From Kocuria sp. (GTDB lineage: Bacteria; Actinomycetota; Actinomycetes; Actinomycetales; Micrococcaceae), in the NCBI GenBank assembly GCA_030454085.1, contig JAKDJD010000046.1, positions 1-17,083 of the forward strand: a stretch of 17,083 nucleotides of DNA, given 5' to 3'. Below the pieces are notes generated by a model that was not told the origin of the DNA, did no database searches, and saw nothing but the letters and a program-made list of their open reading frames with translations. How positions within the stretch are numbered: the first letter of the stretch is position 1; each line of letters begins with the position of its first letter. Below, one piece after another: positions 1 through 6,479 of the stretch. The translations under genes were made by a program, and so were the position numbers.

Positions 1-42
1 TTTTGGTAGTGCCTTCACGGTTCTGCCCGGGACTTTCTACCC

Positions 43-89
43 AATAAAAACAAACATGTTTGCGGGCCCCCGGCTCGGGCGGCCCCCGC
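43..89 (-). terminator. candidate terminator after the CsbD-like gene
   Basis: On the minus strand, downstream of the CsbD-like stop codon, a G/C-rich segment can fold with a GCGGG/CCCGC outer stem (62-66 with 85-89). It is followed by a T-rich stretch (complement of 43-55). The inner part of the hairpin is imperfect, so this is a plausible rather than certain intrinsic terminator. A perfect 12-bp palindrome, CAAACATGTTTG, lies at 51-62 inside the same segment. Confidence 0.4.
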
Positions 90-116
90 CACAGGCAGGT
101 TCCGGCGATGCTGGCC

Positions 117-311
117 TCAGCCCTTGAGCTTGTTGCCAATGTTGCGAGCCGCATCCTTGACCTTCTCCGCGCCGTCCTTCACGGCGGCGCCAAGCTGGTC
201 GCCCTTTCCTTCATTCTTCAAATCATCATTGCCCACAGCTTCGCCGACTTTTTCCTTGGCGTTGCCGGTGGCATCCTGAAACTTGTTGTTGGCTTTGTCC
301 TCGATACCCAT
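117..311 (-). CDS. CsbD-like small stress protein
   Basis: A 64-residue, very hydrophilic protein rich in Lys, Asp, Gly and Asn. It begins MGIEDKANNKFQDATGNAKE and continues with the VGEAVGNDDLKNEGK pattern typical of the CsbD family. CsbD proteins are small, probably intrinsically flexible proteins induced in general stress responses; their molecular role is unknown. There is no signal peptide or membrane segment. The start is well supported: an AAAGGAGT ribosome binding site lies a few bases upstream of the ATG. A second tiny charged gene sits 73 bp upstream on the same strand with almost the same leader (ATGAAAGGAG), so the two are probably co-transcribed. The family call is by recognition of residue pattern; the stress role is family knowledge. 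Confidence 0.85.
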   Translation of the reverse strand: MGIEDKANNKFQDATGNAKEKVGEAVGNDDLKNEGKGDQLGAAVKDGAEKVKDAARNIGNKLKG

Positions 312-384
312 ATGGGACTCCTTTCATTGGGGTTCCCTCAGGAATCATCCGAGGGACAAGCAAGAATGACCTCAGGAAGAAGAA

Positions 385-534
385 TTAGTCCTTCTTGCCG
401 AACTTGTCGCTCAGCGCATCCTTGGCCTTGTCGACATGCTCGTCCTTGACGGTGTCCTTGCCGGTCTTGTCGTTGACGGCGTCCTTGCCCTTGTTCAGAG
501 CGTCGCCTGCCTTGTCACCAATATCGAAACCCAT
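385..534 (-). CDS. 49-aa antitoxin-like (MT0933/Rv0909-type) small protein
   Basis: A short open frame of 49 residues, MGFDIGDKAGDALNKGKDAV at the start and DALSDKFGKKD at the end. Lys and Asp dominate, with no aromatic core beyond two Phe. The N-terminal MGF-D-x-K-AGDAL pattern resembles the actinobacterial family annotated as Rv0909/MT0933 putative antitoxin, whose role as a real antitoxin is doubtful in many genomes. No toxin gene is visible beside it. The ATG is preceded by a strong AAAGGAG box at good spacing, and composition and leader match the downstream CsbD-like gene, supporting a real two-gene unit. It could equally be a degenerate CsbD/hydrophilin-type stress protein. Coding status is fairly secure; function is not. 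Confidence 0.75.
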   Translation of the reverse strand: MGFDIGDKAGDALNKGKDAVNDKTGKDTVKDEHVDKAKDALSDKFGKKD

Positions 535-763
535 AATCGGCTCCTTTCATCCCGGCGATCCATACTCTGTCAGTGATGCGAATCGCCACTTGCCTTCGAC
601 ATTAGGGCAAATGGCGGGTGATGTGAACCGTTGGTGCGGAACACGGTCCGTTGTTCACCCCTGGCAAAACGTCATGCACCAATTCCTAAGAATTCCCCAG
701 GTTGTTGTGAGACGAAAGAAAGGTTGTTCAGTTTTTGTGGTGCTGGCGTCCGGGGAGACCGAA
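535..763. other. intergenic region upstream of the CsbD-like pair
   Basis: This is the presumed promoter region of the two small stress genes (minus strand) and also the 3' flank of the ene-reductase. It contains an interrupted inverted repeat GTGAAC (623-628) / GTTCAC (653-658), a direct repeat CCGTTG at 628-633 and 648-653 (20-bp period, two helical turns), a small palindrome AATTC-CTAA-GAATT (681-694), and a direct repeat AGGTTGTT at 699-706 and 721-728. I could not identify a convincing -35/-10 pair or a sigma-B-type promoter, and see no gene here. Confidence 0.4.
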
Positions 764-1879
764 TTACCGCTTGGCGCGGTAGAACTGGTCGGGCCATTCG
801 ACGTCCTGGCGCAACTCCTGCGCGGCCCTGAGCACCCACCGAGGATCCCTCAGCGCCTCGCGAGCCAGGCTGACGGCGTCGGCCTGTCCCGTGGCGATGA
901 CGTGCTCGGCTTGGACCGCATCCGTGATGATGCCGACCGCACTCGTGGGCAGTCCGGTTTCGCGGCGGATGTGCGCCGCGAATTCCGTCTGGTACCCGGG
1001 AACCGGGCGCACCTGGGGCTGGGGCAGGTTTCCACCGGACGACACATCGACCATGTCGACACCCAAAGCCGCGGCCTGCCGGACGAACTCGGTGATGTCC
1101 GCCAAGTCGGCGTCGTTGGCCTCACGGGCTGCGTCCGTGCCCGCATCTTCCTTCCAGTCGACAGCGGAAACCCTGAGCATCAACGGCATATCGTCGGGGA
1201 TCGCCTCGCGGACCCGGCGGACGACCTCGAGGGGGAACCGCATCCTGTTCTCGAGGTCGGCTCCGCCCCAGCGGTCATCGCGCGTGTTGACGTCCTTCTG
1301 GAGGAATTCGTGAAGCAGGTAGCCGTGGGCGGCGTGGATCTGGACGGTGTCCACCCCGGCGGCGACGGCGCGGCGTGCCGCATCACCGAAAGCCTGGGCG
1401 GTCTCGAGGATCTCGGACTCTGTCATCGCTCGGGGAGCATCGAACGGGCCGAAGGGCTCGTCCGTGGGAGCCAGCGTGGTCCAGGCGCCGTCGTCCGGGC
1501 TGAGAGATCCTTCCGGGTAACCGGGCAGGGCGTGGTATGTGGAGGCCTTCCGTCCGGCATGGGCCAGTTGGATCCCGAATTTCGCACCCTGACCGTGGGT
1601 ATGCACGAAATCTGCGATGTGCGCGAACTCGCGAGCCTGGTCGTCATTCCAGAGGCCCAAGTCCCCTGGCGAGATGCGTCCCTCGGGAACAACGCCCGAA
1701 GCCTCGGCGATGATCAGTCCGAAGCCCCCGGTCGCGAAGGATCCCAGGTGCATGAGATGCCAATCGGTAGGGATGCCGTCGTCGGCCGCGCTGTACTGGC
1801 ACATGGGAGCGACGAAGGCACGGTTCTTGAATTCAAGACCGCGCAGGGTCAACGGCTGGAAGAGATACGAATACGCCAT
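764..1879 (-). CDS. OYE-family NADH:flavin oxidoreductase (YqjM/NamA-like ene-reductase)
   Basis: A 371-residue FMN-dependent old yellow enzyme of the YqjM/NamA class, expected to reduce activated C=C bonds (enones, nitro compounds, maleimides) with NAD(P)H in the cytoplasm. Visible class markers are PMCQYSA near the N-terminus (Cys27 and Tyr29, equivalent to the redox-sensing Cys and catalytic Tyr of YqjM), IQLAHAGRK at 103-111, the substrate-binding pair QIHAAHGYLLHEFL (His182, His185), the RWGG segment typical of the family, and a C-terminal LAREALRDP phosphate-binding region. Length matches the family. I chose the ATG at 1879 over an in-frame ATG at 1927 because the protein then starts MAYSYLFQPLTL, as homologues do, and a GAAAGGCGA box precedes it. 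It stands alone on the minus strand; the physiological substrate is unknown. Confidence 0.93.
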   Translation of the reverse strand: MAYSYLFQPLTLRGLEFKNRAFVAPMCQYSAADDGIPTDWHLMHLGSFATGGFGLIIAEASGVVPEGRISPGDLGLWNDDQAREFAHIADFVHTHGQGAKFGIQLAHAGRKASTYHALPGYPEGSLSPDDGAWTTLAPTDEPFGPFDAPRAMTESEILETAQAFGDAARRAVAAGVDTVQIHAAHGYLLHEFLQKDVNTRDDRWGGADLENRMRFPLEVVRRVREAIPDDMPLMLRVSAVDWKEDAGTDAAREANDADLADITEFVRQAAALGVDMVDVSSGGNLPQPQVRPVPGYQTEFAAHIRRETGLPTSAVGIITDAVQAEHVIATGQADAVSLAREALRDPRWVLRAAQELRQDVEWPDQFYRAKR

Positions 1880-2040
1880 GGGGTCGCCTTTCGAGGGACG
1901 GTGTGTTGCAGAATCCGCCCATCGCAACTTGGGACGACGGGCTGTTATTCCCTTGCACCGCGCCCACGGCCGTCACTGTCGCGCATCGCACACCCTAGGG
2001 CGACCCACGCGACATCACGTTTTGATAACGACCCGCGTGC

Positions 2041-2113
2041 CACCTTGTGAGGTGTACTCGCGAGTGTTTTATTTGAACCCGTCGATATCGACGGATGTGT
2101 GCGCACATCCAAT
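2041..2113. repeat. run of four palindromes upstream of the ene-reductase
   Basis: Four inverted repeats occur back to back: CACCT-TGTG-AGGTG (2041-2054), ACTCGCGAGT (2056-2065, perfect), CCGTCGATATCGACGG (2079-2094, a perfect 16-bp palindrome) and GGATGTG-TGCG-CACATCC (2093-2110, sharing two bases with the previous one). A fifth, longer one starts at 2114. Perfect even-length palindromes without a loop suit dimeric regulator binding better than RNA hairpins. They lie about 160-240 bp upstream of the ene-reductase start. Confidence 0.6.
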
Positions 2114-2146
2114 ATTCCGCCGCATGCGCCTGCAATGCGGCGGAAT
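2114..2146 (-). terminator. 12-bp perfect hairpin, probable galK terminator
   Basis: ATTCCGCCGCAT (2114-2125) and ATGCGGCGGAAT (2135-2146) are exact reverse complements separated by nine bases. The hairpin lies about 110 bases past the galactokinase stop in the direction of transcription. There is no T-run after it on the minus strand, which is common for actinobacterial terminators. It could instead be part of the palindrome cluster next to it. Confidence 0.5.
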
Positions 2147-2256
2147 CGAGGGAATGAACCACGTGAGCCAGGCACGGGGGCGGATCGGACGAGTACCGCT
2201 CCGTCCCCGCTCTCGCGTGCCGGGTAGCCTGCGGCCGGGCTCTCTGGCTCCGCGTT

Positions 2257-3633
2257 CTAGAGATCCCGGTTCGCGGGACGCCCCGGGGCCAGCGGCAGGA
2301 ACACCGGTTTCTCATATCCTCGATCGGCGAAAGCGTCCGCGACGGCCTGGGCCGTCTCGGCCACGCGCTCGCGGGTCGTCAGGGCCAGAACGGCGCCGCC
2401 GAATCCTCCGCCGACGAGTCGCGCACCCAGCGCACCGTGATCCAAGCATGTGTCGACGGCGACGTCGAGCTCATCCCGCGACGCACCGAGGTCGTCCCTC
2501 ATGGATGCGTGCGAGGTCGTGAACAGTTGTCCCAGCTCCCGCCATGTTTCCGGTGTGGTGGGGGTTCGATCCGTGAACAGGGTTCGGGCCCGCTCAACGA
2601 GCATCATGTCCGTGAAGACGTGTTTGGTCCAGCCATAGAGCTTGTCCTCGCCCAGGCTCTCGAGGACACCCGGAACCCGCGCGCAACGCTCGAGCGTTTC
2701 CGCGACGGTCGATTCCCGTGCCCGGCGTGCCTCCTCGGTATCAAGGTCCGGGAAGCCCAGCTCGTCCGGAAGAAGTTCACGCAAGTTCTTCGCACCCGTG
2801 GCCTGTCTGAGATCCTCACACGTATTGCGGCGGCTCGAATACTGCCCGTCCGCCAGATCGTGGGGTGCGCGGGTGTCGATCACAAGGAAGGCCAGCCCGG
2901 CCCCGGTCACATTGACGTCCACGGGTTCGATCGAGAAGTCACGGAAGTCGACGACCATCGCCTGCCCGGGAAGCGACCGCAACGATGTTGTCTGGTCGAG
3001 GCCACCGGTTACGGCTCCCGCGACCTCGTTCTCTGCCCGCATACAGACTTGGGCGAGGCGAGCACGGAGGTCGTCATTGTCCGGGCCGCAACCACCGACC
3101 GGGAGCGGCTCGAGGGATGCCTCGGTGCGAAGGGGACAGGAGAGTTCGAGCAGAGCCAGCGCCGTGGAGCACTCGAGCGCCGCAGAGGAGGAGAGGCCGC
3201 CACCGACGGGAACGGTGGAATCGATGAGAAGATCCGCTCCGAAATCCGGGGGCAAGGAAATGTCCTCGCCGCCTTCCTGAGTCATCGACCAGGCGACGCC
3301 GCCGACGTATCCGAACCAGCCGGAGACCGTGCCCGGAGCGATCTCGCGTAGGGGGCGTTCGACCGGGGTGGGCATCTGCAAGGACTCCGCGTGGAGGATG
3401 CCGTCACGCCGCAGTCGACCTGCGATGAGGGTTCTGTACGGAAGAGGGGTGGGGAAACAGGACCCACTGTTGAAATCGACGTATTCGCCCAGGAGATTCA
3501 GGCGGCCAGGCGCGGACCAGATGCCGTCCGGTTCCGATCCGTACCTCTCGATGAAAGCCTCACGCAACGATTCCACCTGCGCGGTGTGGTCCGGCAAGGT
3601 GGCCCACTGGGCCGCGATCGAGGCCTCGGTCAT
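2257..3633 (-). CDS. galK: galactokinase
   Basis: A 458-residue GHMP-family kinase that phosphorylates galactose at C1 with ATP, the first step of the Leloir pathway. Three signatures are in order: APGRLNLLGEYVDFN (41-55, galactokinase signature), PVGGGLSSSAALE (142-154, ATP-binding loop), and RLVGGGFGGAVLAL near the C-terminus. The catalytic Asp is Asp213 in TGGLDQ, preceded by AENE. VIDTRAPHDLADGQYSSRR is also typical of the family. The signature reads EYVDFN where the usual galactokinase has EHTDYN, so a sugar-contacting His is Tyr here. I chose the ATG at 3633 over an in-frame ATG at 3744 because a good -10 (TACAAT) overlaps the latter. No strong ribosome binding site is visible. No galT or galE is nearby; a TetR gene lies upstream on the same strand. 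Confidence 0.9.
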   Translation of the reverse strand: MTEASIAAQWATLPDHTAQVESLREAFIERYGSEPDGIWSAPGRLNLLGEYVDFNSGSCFPTPLPYRTLIAGRLRRDGILHAESLQMPTPVERPLREIAPGTVSGWFGYVGGVAWSMTQEGGEDISLPPDFGADLLIDSTVPVGGGLSSSAALECSTALALLELSCPLRTEASLEPLPVGGCGPDNDDLRARLAQVCMRAENEVAGAVTGGLDQTTSLRSLPGQAMVVDFRDFSIEPVDVNVTGAGLAFLVIDTRAPHDLADGQYSSRRNTCEDLRQATGAKNLRELLPDELGFPDLDTEEARRARESTVAETLERCARVPGVLESLGEDKLYGWTKHVFTDMMLVERARTLFTDRTPTTPETWRELGQLFTTSHASMRDDLGASRDELDVAVDTCLDHGALGARLVGGGFGGAVLALTTRERVAETAQAVADAFADRGYEKPVFLPLAPGRPANRDL

Positions 3634-3742
3634 GGAGTTGTACCTGAATTCTTCTTCTCGGCGACGTGATTCGGCGAAGAGCCGGGCTGCGCCCGACCAC
3701 GGCACTCGCTGCGGACTGCCTGGTTCACTGGGCGCGCTATAC

Positions 3743-3748
3743 ATTGTA
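3743..3748 (-). promoter_or_regulatory. candidate -10 element for galK
   Basis: TACAAT on the minus strand (five of six bases match TATAAT) lies in the 137-bp gap between the TetR stop and the galactokinase start. It would give a leader of roughly 100 nt. No good -35 is visible at the usual distance. Confidence 0.35.
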
Positions 3749-3770
3749 GGGCGAGGTCCCGCCGTCCCCG

Positions 3771-4382
3771 TTACTGTTCGGAAGCCTCGTCGAGAACACC
3801 CCGAATCACAGCCCGGACTCCGAACTCGCAGGCGCGCGCGTCCTGGACGCTCCGGGCGCCCGAATCATCGGCCGGCACGGAGGACGCCTCGAGCCTGAGT
3901 CGGTTGTGCTCCGTCGACACGAATCCCAGGACCGTGTGCAGGACGGTTCTGGCCGCCCAATCCGCGTGGGTCGGGCTGATTGCGCCGCGCTCGAAGGTCT
4001 CCCGCATCGCCACAAACGAGGAGACGGACTCCTGGTCCGCAACTAGGGCGATTCCGATGACGTCCGCACCGTCCTGGTAGCGCAACACGGACTCCCTGGC
4101 CGTACGGGCCAGTTCGACGACGGTCTCGGTGACCTCGCGCTCGCTGACCTTCTGTGCGTGAGGCGAATCCTCCGGGGCGATCCGTGAGACGTCCGGAGTG
4201 GGCCCAAGCATCCTGCCCGCCAGACGGGTGAGTAGCTCCTGCTTGTTCCTGACGTGGTAGTACAGCGCTCCGGGGGCGACGCCGAGCTCTGTGGCGAGCC
4301 TGCGCATGGACAGGTCGCCCAGCCCGTAGTCGCTCAGCAGCGACAGGGCTGTTTCGAGGATGCGTTCACGGGTGAGGGCCAC
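3771..4382 (-). CDS. TetR-family transcriptional regulator
   Basis: A 203-residue one-domain regulator. The N-terminus is a classic TetR DNA-binding domain (RERILETALSLLSDYGLGDLS, then MRRLATELGVAPGALYYHV with recognition helix around 34-43 and the NKQELL tail). The remaining all-helical part is the ligand/dimerisation domain. The start is GTG at 4382. It has no ribosome binding site, but TAGACT sits exactly six bases upstream on the same strand, fitting a leaderless transcript. Inverted arms CACGGGA/TCCCGTG flank that -10, suggesting autoregulation. It lies between galK (downstream) and the pfpI-like gene (upstream), so these are candidate targets. Because bioB nearby has a BioQ-like box and BioQ is itself a TetR protein, BioQ identity is possible but unproven: its own promoter lacks such a box. 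Confidence 0.9.
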   Translation of the reverse strand: MALTRERILETALSLLSDYGLGDLSMRRLATELGVAPGALYYHVRNKQELLTRLAGRMLGPTPDVSRIAPEDSPHAQKVSEREVTETVVELARTARESVLRYQDGADVIGIALVADQESVSSFVAMRETFERGAISPTHADWAARTVLHTVLGFVSTEHNRLRLEASSVPADDSGARSVQDARACEFGVRAVIRGVLDEASEQ

Positions 4383-4411
4383 GGGACGAGTCTACCGATT
4401 CGATTCCCGTG
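4380..4411 (-). promoter_or_regulatory. leaderless TetR promoter with flanking inverted repeat
   Basis: TAGACT (minus strand, 4389-4394) is followed by six bases and then the GTG start (4380-4382), the geometry of leaderless actinobacterial genes. CACGGGA (4380-4386) and TCCCGTG (4405-4411) form exact 7-bp arms with an 18-bp spacer around it, a plausible autoregulatory operator. No matching -35 is seen. Confidence 0.4.
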
Positions 4412-4435
4412 CCCCTCGACCCGGTCCCGTCAACC

Positions 4436-4975
4436 TCAGGCGGAGAGTGCTTCGGAGACCGCCGCGTTGAAGGCGTCGATGTCGTTGGGGTTACGGCTCG
4501 TGATGAGGTTGCCGTCCACCACGACCTGCGAGTCCTCCCACGAGGCACCGGCGTTGATCAGGTCGGTCCGGATGGACTCGAACGACGTGAGCCGTCGACC
4601 GCGGGCCAGCTCCGCCTGAGCCAGGATCCACGGTGCGTGGCAGATCGCCGCCACGGTCTTCTCCTGATCGAAGAAGGCTCGGACGAATTCGGTGGCGCCT
4701 TCGGCGATCCGCAGGGTGTCGGCGTTGATGGTGCCGCCGGGCAGAACCAGCGCATCGAATTCCTCGGGCTTCGCTTCGGACAGCGGCAAGTCCACGTCGA
4801 AGGAATCGCCGTGGTCCCAATCGCCGTTCATCGCCGTCAGCTTGCCCTCCGCGGGCGAGACGATCACGGTCTGGGCGCCGGCGTCGTCGAGCGCCTTGCG
4901 CGGCCGGGTCAGTTCAACTTCCTCGACGCCATTGGTCAGAAGGAATGCGATTTTCTTGCCGGACAGGTCTGACAT
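4436..4975 (-). CDS. PfpI/DJ-1-family (YhbO-type) protein
   Basis: A 179-residue class I glutamine-amidotransferase-like fold protein of the PfpI/YhbO branch of the DJ-1 superfamily. Key features are the KKIAFLLTNGVEEVELT strand (acidic Glu18/19 near the active site), DALVLPGGT at 74-82, and the nucleophile elbow AAICHAPW with Cys112-His113. The C-terminal LITSRNPNDIDAFNAAV segment is also characteristic. Members are reported as stress-induced proteases, glyoxalases or protein/nucleotide deglycases; which applies here cannot be told from sequence. The ATG at 4975 has an AAAGGGG box at good spacing. The gene is divergent from bioB and has its own promoter with an inverted repeat. It overlaps no neighbour and precedes the TetR gene by 53 bp. 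Confidence 0.92.
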   Translation of the reverse strand: MSDLSGKKIAFLLTNGVEEVELTRPRKALDDAGAQTVIVSPAEGKLTAMNGDWDHGDSFDVDLPLSEAKPEEFDALVLPGGTINADTLRIAEGATEFVRAFFDQEKTVAAICHAPWILAQAELARGRRLTSFESIRTDLINAGASWEDSQVVVDGNLITSRNPNDIDAFNAAVSEALSA

Positions 4976-4997
4976 GGTCCGATACCCCTTTGCTGTG

Positions 4998-5042
4998 TGG
5001 TGTTGTCGACACCAATCTAAGGCTCGGACGATCTCTTGGGAA
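4998..5042 (-). promoter_or_regulatory. pfpI-like gene promoter with operator-like repeat
   Basis: On the minus strand, TTCCCA (5037-5042) and TAGATT (5014-5019) are separated by 17 bp, a reasonable -35/-10 pair. TGGTGT-TGTCG-ACACCA (4998-5014) begins at the -10 and covers the expected start of transcription, a position suited to a repressor. The binding protein is unknown. Confidence 0.45.
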
Positions 5043-5102
5043 CAGGTGTGCGCTCAGAGCCAACCGCCTGGTGATGGCCCGGAACACGCGAACCGTCATT
5101 AC

Positions 5103-5131
5103 TTGAACAGTGTTCAAAAACACGGTTCAAT
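5103..5131 (+). promoter_or_regulatory. bioB promoter with BioQ-like operator
   Basis: TTGAACAGTGTTCAA (5103-5117) is a perfect inverted repeat around one base and contains TGAAC-N3-GTTCA. This matches the TGAAC-N3-GTTxx form recalled for the actinobacterial biotin repressor BioQ (TetR family). Its first half doubles as a -35 (TTGAAC, 5103-5108). TTCAAT lies 17 bp further (5126-5131), followed by six bases and the bioB ATG at 5138, so the mRNA may be leaderless. No ribosome binding site precedes the ATG. Confidence 0.6.
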
Positions 5132-5137
5132 GCATCC

Positions 5138-6337
5138 ATGCACACTTCGTACACGGAACTCGCTCACAGGATCGCGGAAGGTCACCGGTTGACCCGCGAC
5201 GAGGCCCTAGAACTCCTTTCGGCCGACGACGCAGCAACCTTCGACGTCGTCCACGCCGCCTCCACCCTGCGACACCAACACTTCGGCAACACCGTCAAGG
5301 TCAACTACCTGGTGAATCTCAAGTCCGGGCTGTGCCCGGAAGATTGTTCGTACTGTTCCCAACGCCTCGGTTCGGCGGCCGAGATCCTCAAGTACTCGTG
5401 GATCAAGCCCGAAGAGGCCGTGCGCCAGGGGAGTCTGGGCGTGGTCGGAGGGGCCTCTCGCATCTGCATGGTCGCGAGTGGCAAGGGGCCGACCGACCGC
5501 GACGTCGACCGTGTGTCACGCATGATCGAGGGGCTCAAGGAATCCAACCCCGACATCGAAGTGTGCGCGTGCCTCGGCATCCTGAAGGACGGCCAGGCCC
5601 AGCGGCTGAAACAGGCCGGAGCGGACGCGTACAACCACAACTTGAATACTTCCGAGGACCACTACGCCGAGATTTGCTCGACGCACTCCTTCTCAGAACG
5701 CGTTGCGACCGTGAACCAGGCGCACGACGCCGGACTTCAGGCCTGCTCGGGTCTGATCGTCGGCATGGGGGAGAGCCCGGAGCAGCTGGTCGACGCCGTG
5801 TTCTCCTTGGTTGAACTGGATTCCGAATCGATCCCCGTCAACTTCCTGATGCCCTTCGAAGGGACCCCCTTGGAGGGAACCTGGGAGCTCACTCCGCTGA
5901 AGTGTCTGAGGATCCTCTCCATGGTTCGTTTCGCGGCTCCCGACAAGGAGATTCGCATGGCGGGAGGGCGCGAGATGCACCTGCGCTCGTTGCAGCCGAC
6001 CGCGTTGCGTGTGGTCAATTCGCTTTTCCTCGGTGACTACCTGACGAGCGAGGGCCAGTCCGCCGTGGACGATCTCCGCATGATCCAGGACTCGGGGTTC
6101 GTGGTCCTCGGGGCGGAGGATCGGGACCTCGTGGCCGAGCACGAAGCATACCTCCAGGCACATCAGCAGGAATTGTCCGATGCGGATGCCGGTGCCGAAG
6201 AAGCCTCGGCGCCTGCCCAAGCCGTGGCACCCTGCGGGCAGGCCGCGAGCTGTTCGAAGGGGAGCGGCGAATCGGGATCCGTCCCCCTGACCATCCGACG
6301 ACGCGGCGTCGGAACCTCGGTCGCCCCGAATGCCTGA
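5138..6337 (+). CDS. bioB: biotin synthase
   Basis: A 399-residue radical-SAM enzyme that inserts sulfur into dethiobiotin, the last step of biotin synthesis. The radical-SAM cluster motif CPEDCSYC gives Cys66, Cys70 and Cys73. The [2Fe-2S] ligands known from E. coli BioB correspond to Cys110 (RICMVASG), Cys143 (EVCACLG) and Cys203 (ACSGLIVG), with the Arg ligand in IRMAGGRE. The core TIM barrel ends near residue 345. An extra tail of about 50 residues follows, Ala/Glu-rich, with Cys366-x5-Cys372 and a basic end ([13 protein letters not shown]). E. coli BioB is about 346 residues; I believe similar tails occur in other actinobacterial BioB proteins, but could not check. No other bio genes are in the window, so the substrate must come from genes elsewhere or from uptake. 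Confidence 0.96.
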   Translation: MHTSYTELAHRIAEGHRLTRDEALELLSADDAATFDVVHAASTLRHQHFGNTVKVNYLVNLKSGLCPEDCSYCSQRLGSAAEILKYSWIKPEEAVRQGSLGVVGGASRICMVASGKGPTDRDVDRVSRMIEGLKESNPDIEVCACLGILKDGQAQRLKQAGADAYNHNLNTSEDHYAEICSTHSFSERVATVNQAHDAGLQACSGLIVGMGESPEQLVDAVFSLVELDSESIPVNFLMPFEGTPLEGTWELTPLKCLRILSMVRFAAPDKEIRMAGGREMHLRSLQPTALRVVNSLFLGDYLTSEGQSAVDDLRMIQDSGFVVLGAEDRDLVAEHEAYLQAHQQELSDADAGAEEASAPAQAVAPCGQAASCSKGSGESGSVPLTIRRRGVGTSVAPNA

Positions 6338-6348
6338 GACGGAATGAA

Positions 6349-6369
6349 GCCACATCGAGCCGAGGTGGC
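6349..6369 (+). terminator. candidate bioB terminator hairpin
   Basis: GCCAC-A-TCG (6349-6357) and CGA-G-GTGGC (6361-6369) pair with one A/G mismatch and a three-base loop, eleven bases after the bioB stop. There is no T-run, so this is a weak call. A related GCCACTTCGGCGTGG segment occurs at about 6409-6423. Confidence 0.3.
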
Positions 6370-6479
6370 ATTCGCGTGCACGAATTCGGTCAAAATCTGC
6401 ACAAGGATGCCACTTCGGCGTGGGGAACGAGCGATCGTGTGACGCGCGCGAAGTAGTAGTCCGATAAAGTGGTCCCACT

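Larger units (their letters stand above)
1880..2256. other. 377-bp intergenic region with inverted repeats
   Basis: This is the longest gene-free stretch, between the galactokinase stop and the ene-reductase start (both minus strand). Its middle, 2041-2146, holds five successive inverted repeats that are listed separately. Closer to the ene-reductase are CCCTAGGG and a CGTT-TTGAT-AACG repeat. No open frame here shows family features or a ribosome binding site. It probably contains the galK transcription end and the ene-reductase promoter, but I could not identify a clear -10/-35 pair. Confidence 0.6.

Noticed and set aside
385..534. A toxin-antitoxin module
   Set aside because: Only the antitoxin-like small protein is present; no adjacent frame resembles a toxin.
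395..2050. 551-codon open frame on the plus strand
   Set aside because: It lies antisense to the ene-reductase and the 49-aa gene, has no recognisable domain, and arises from high GC in the third position.
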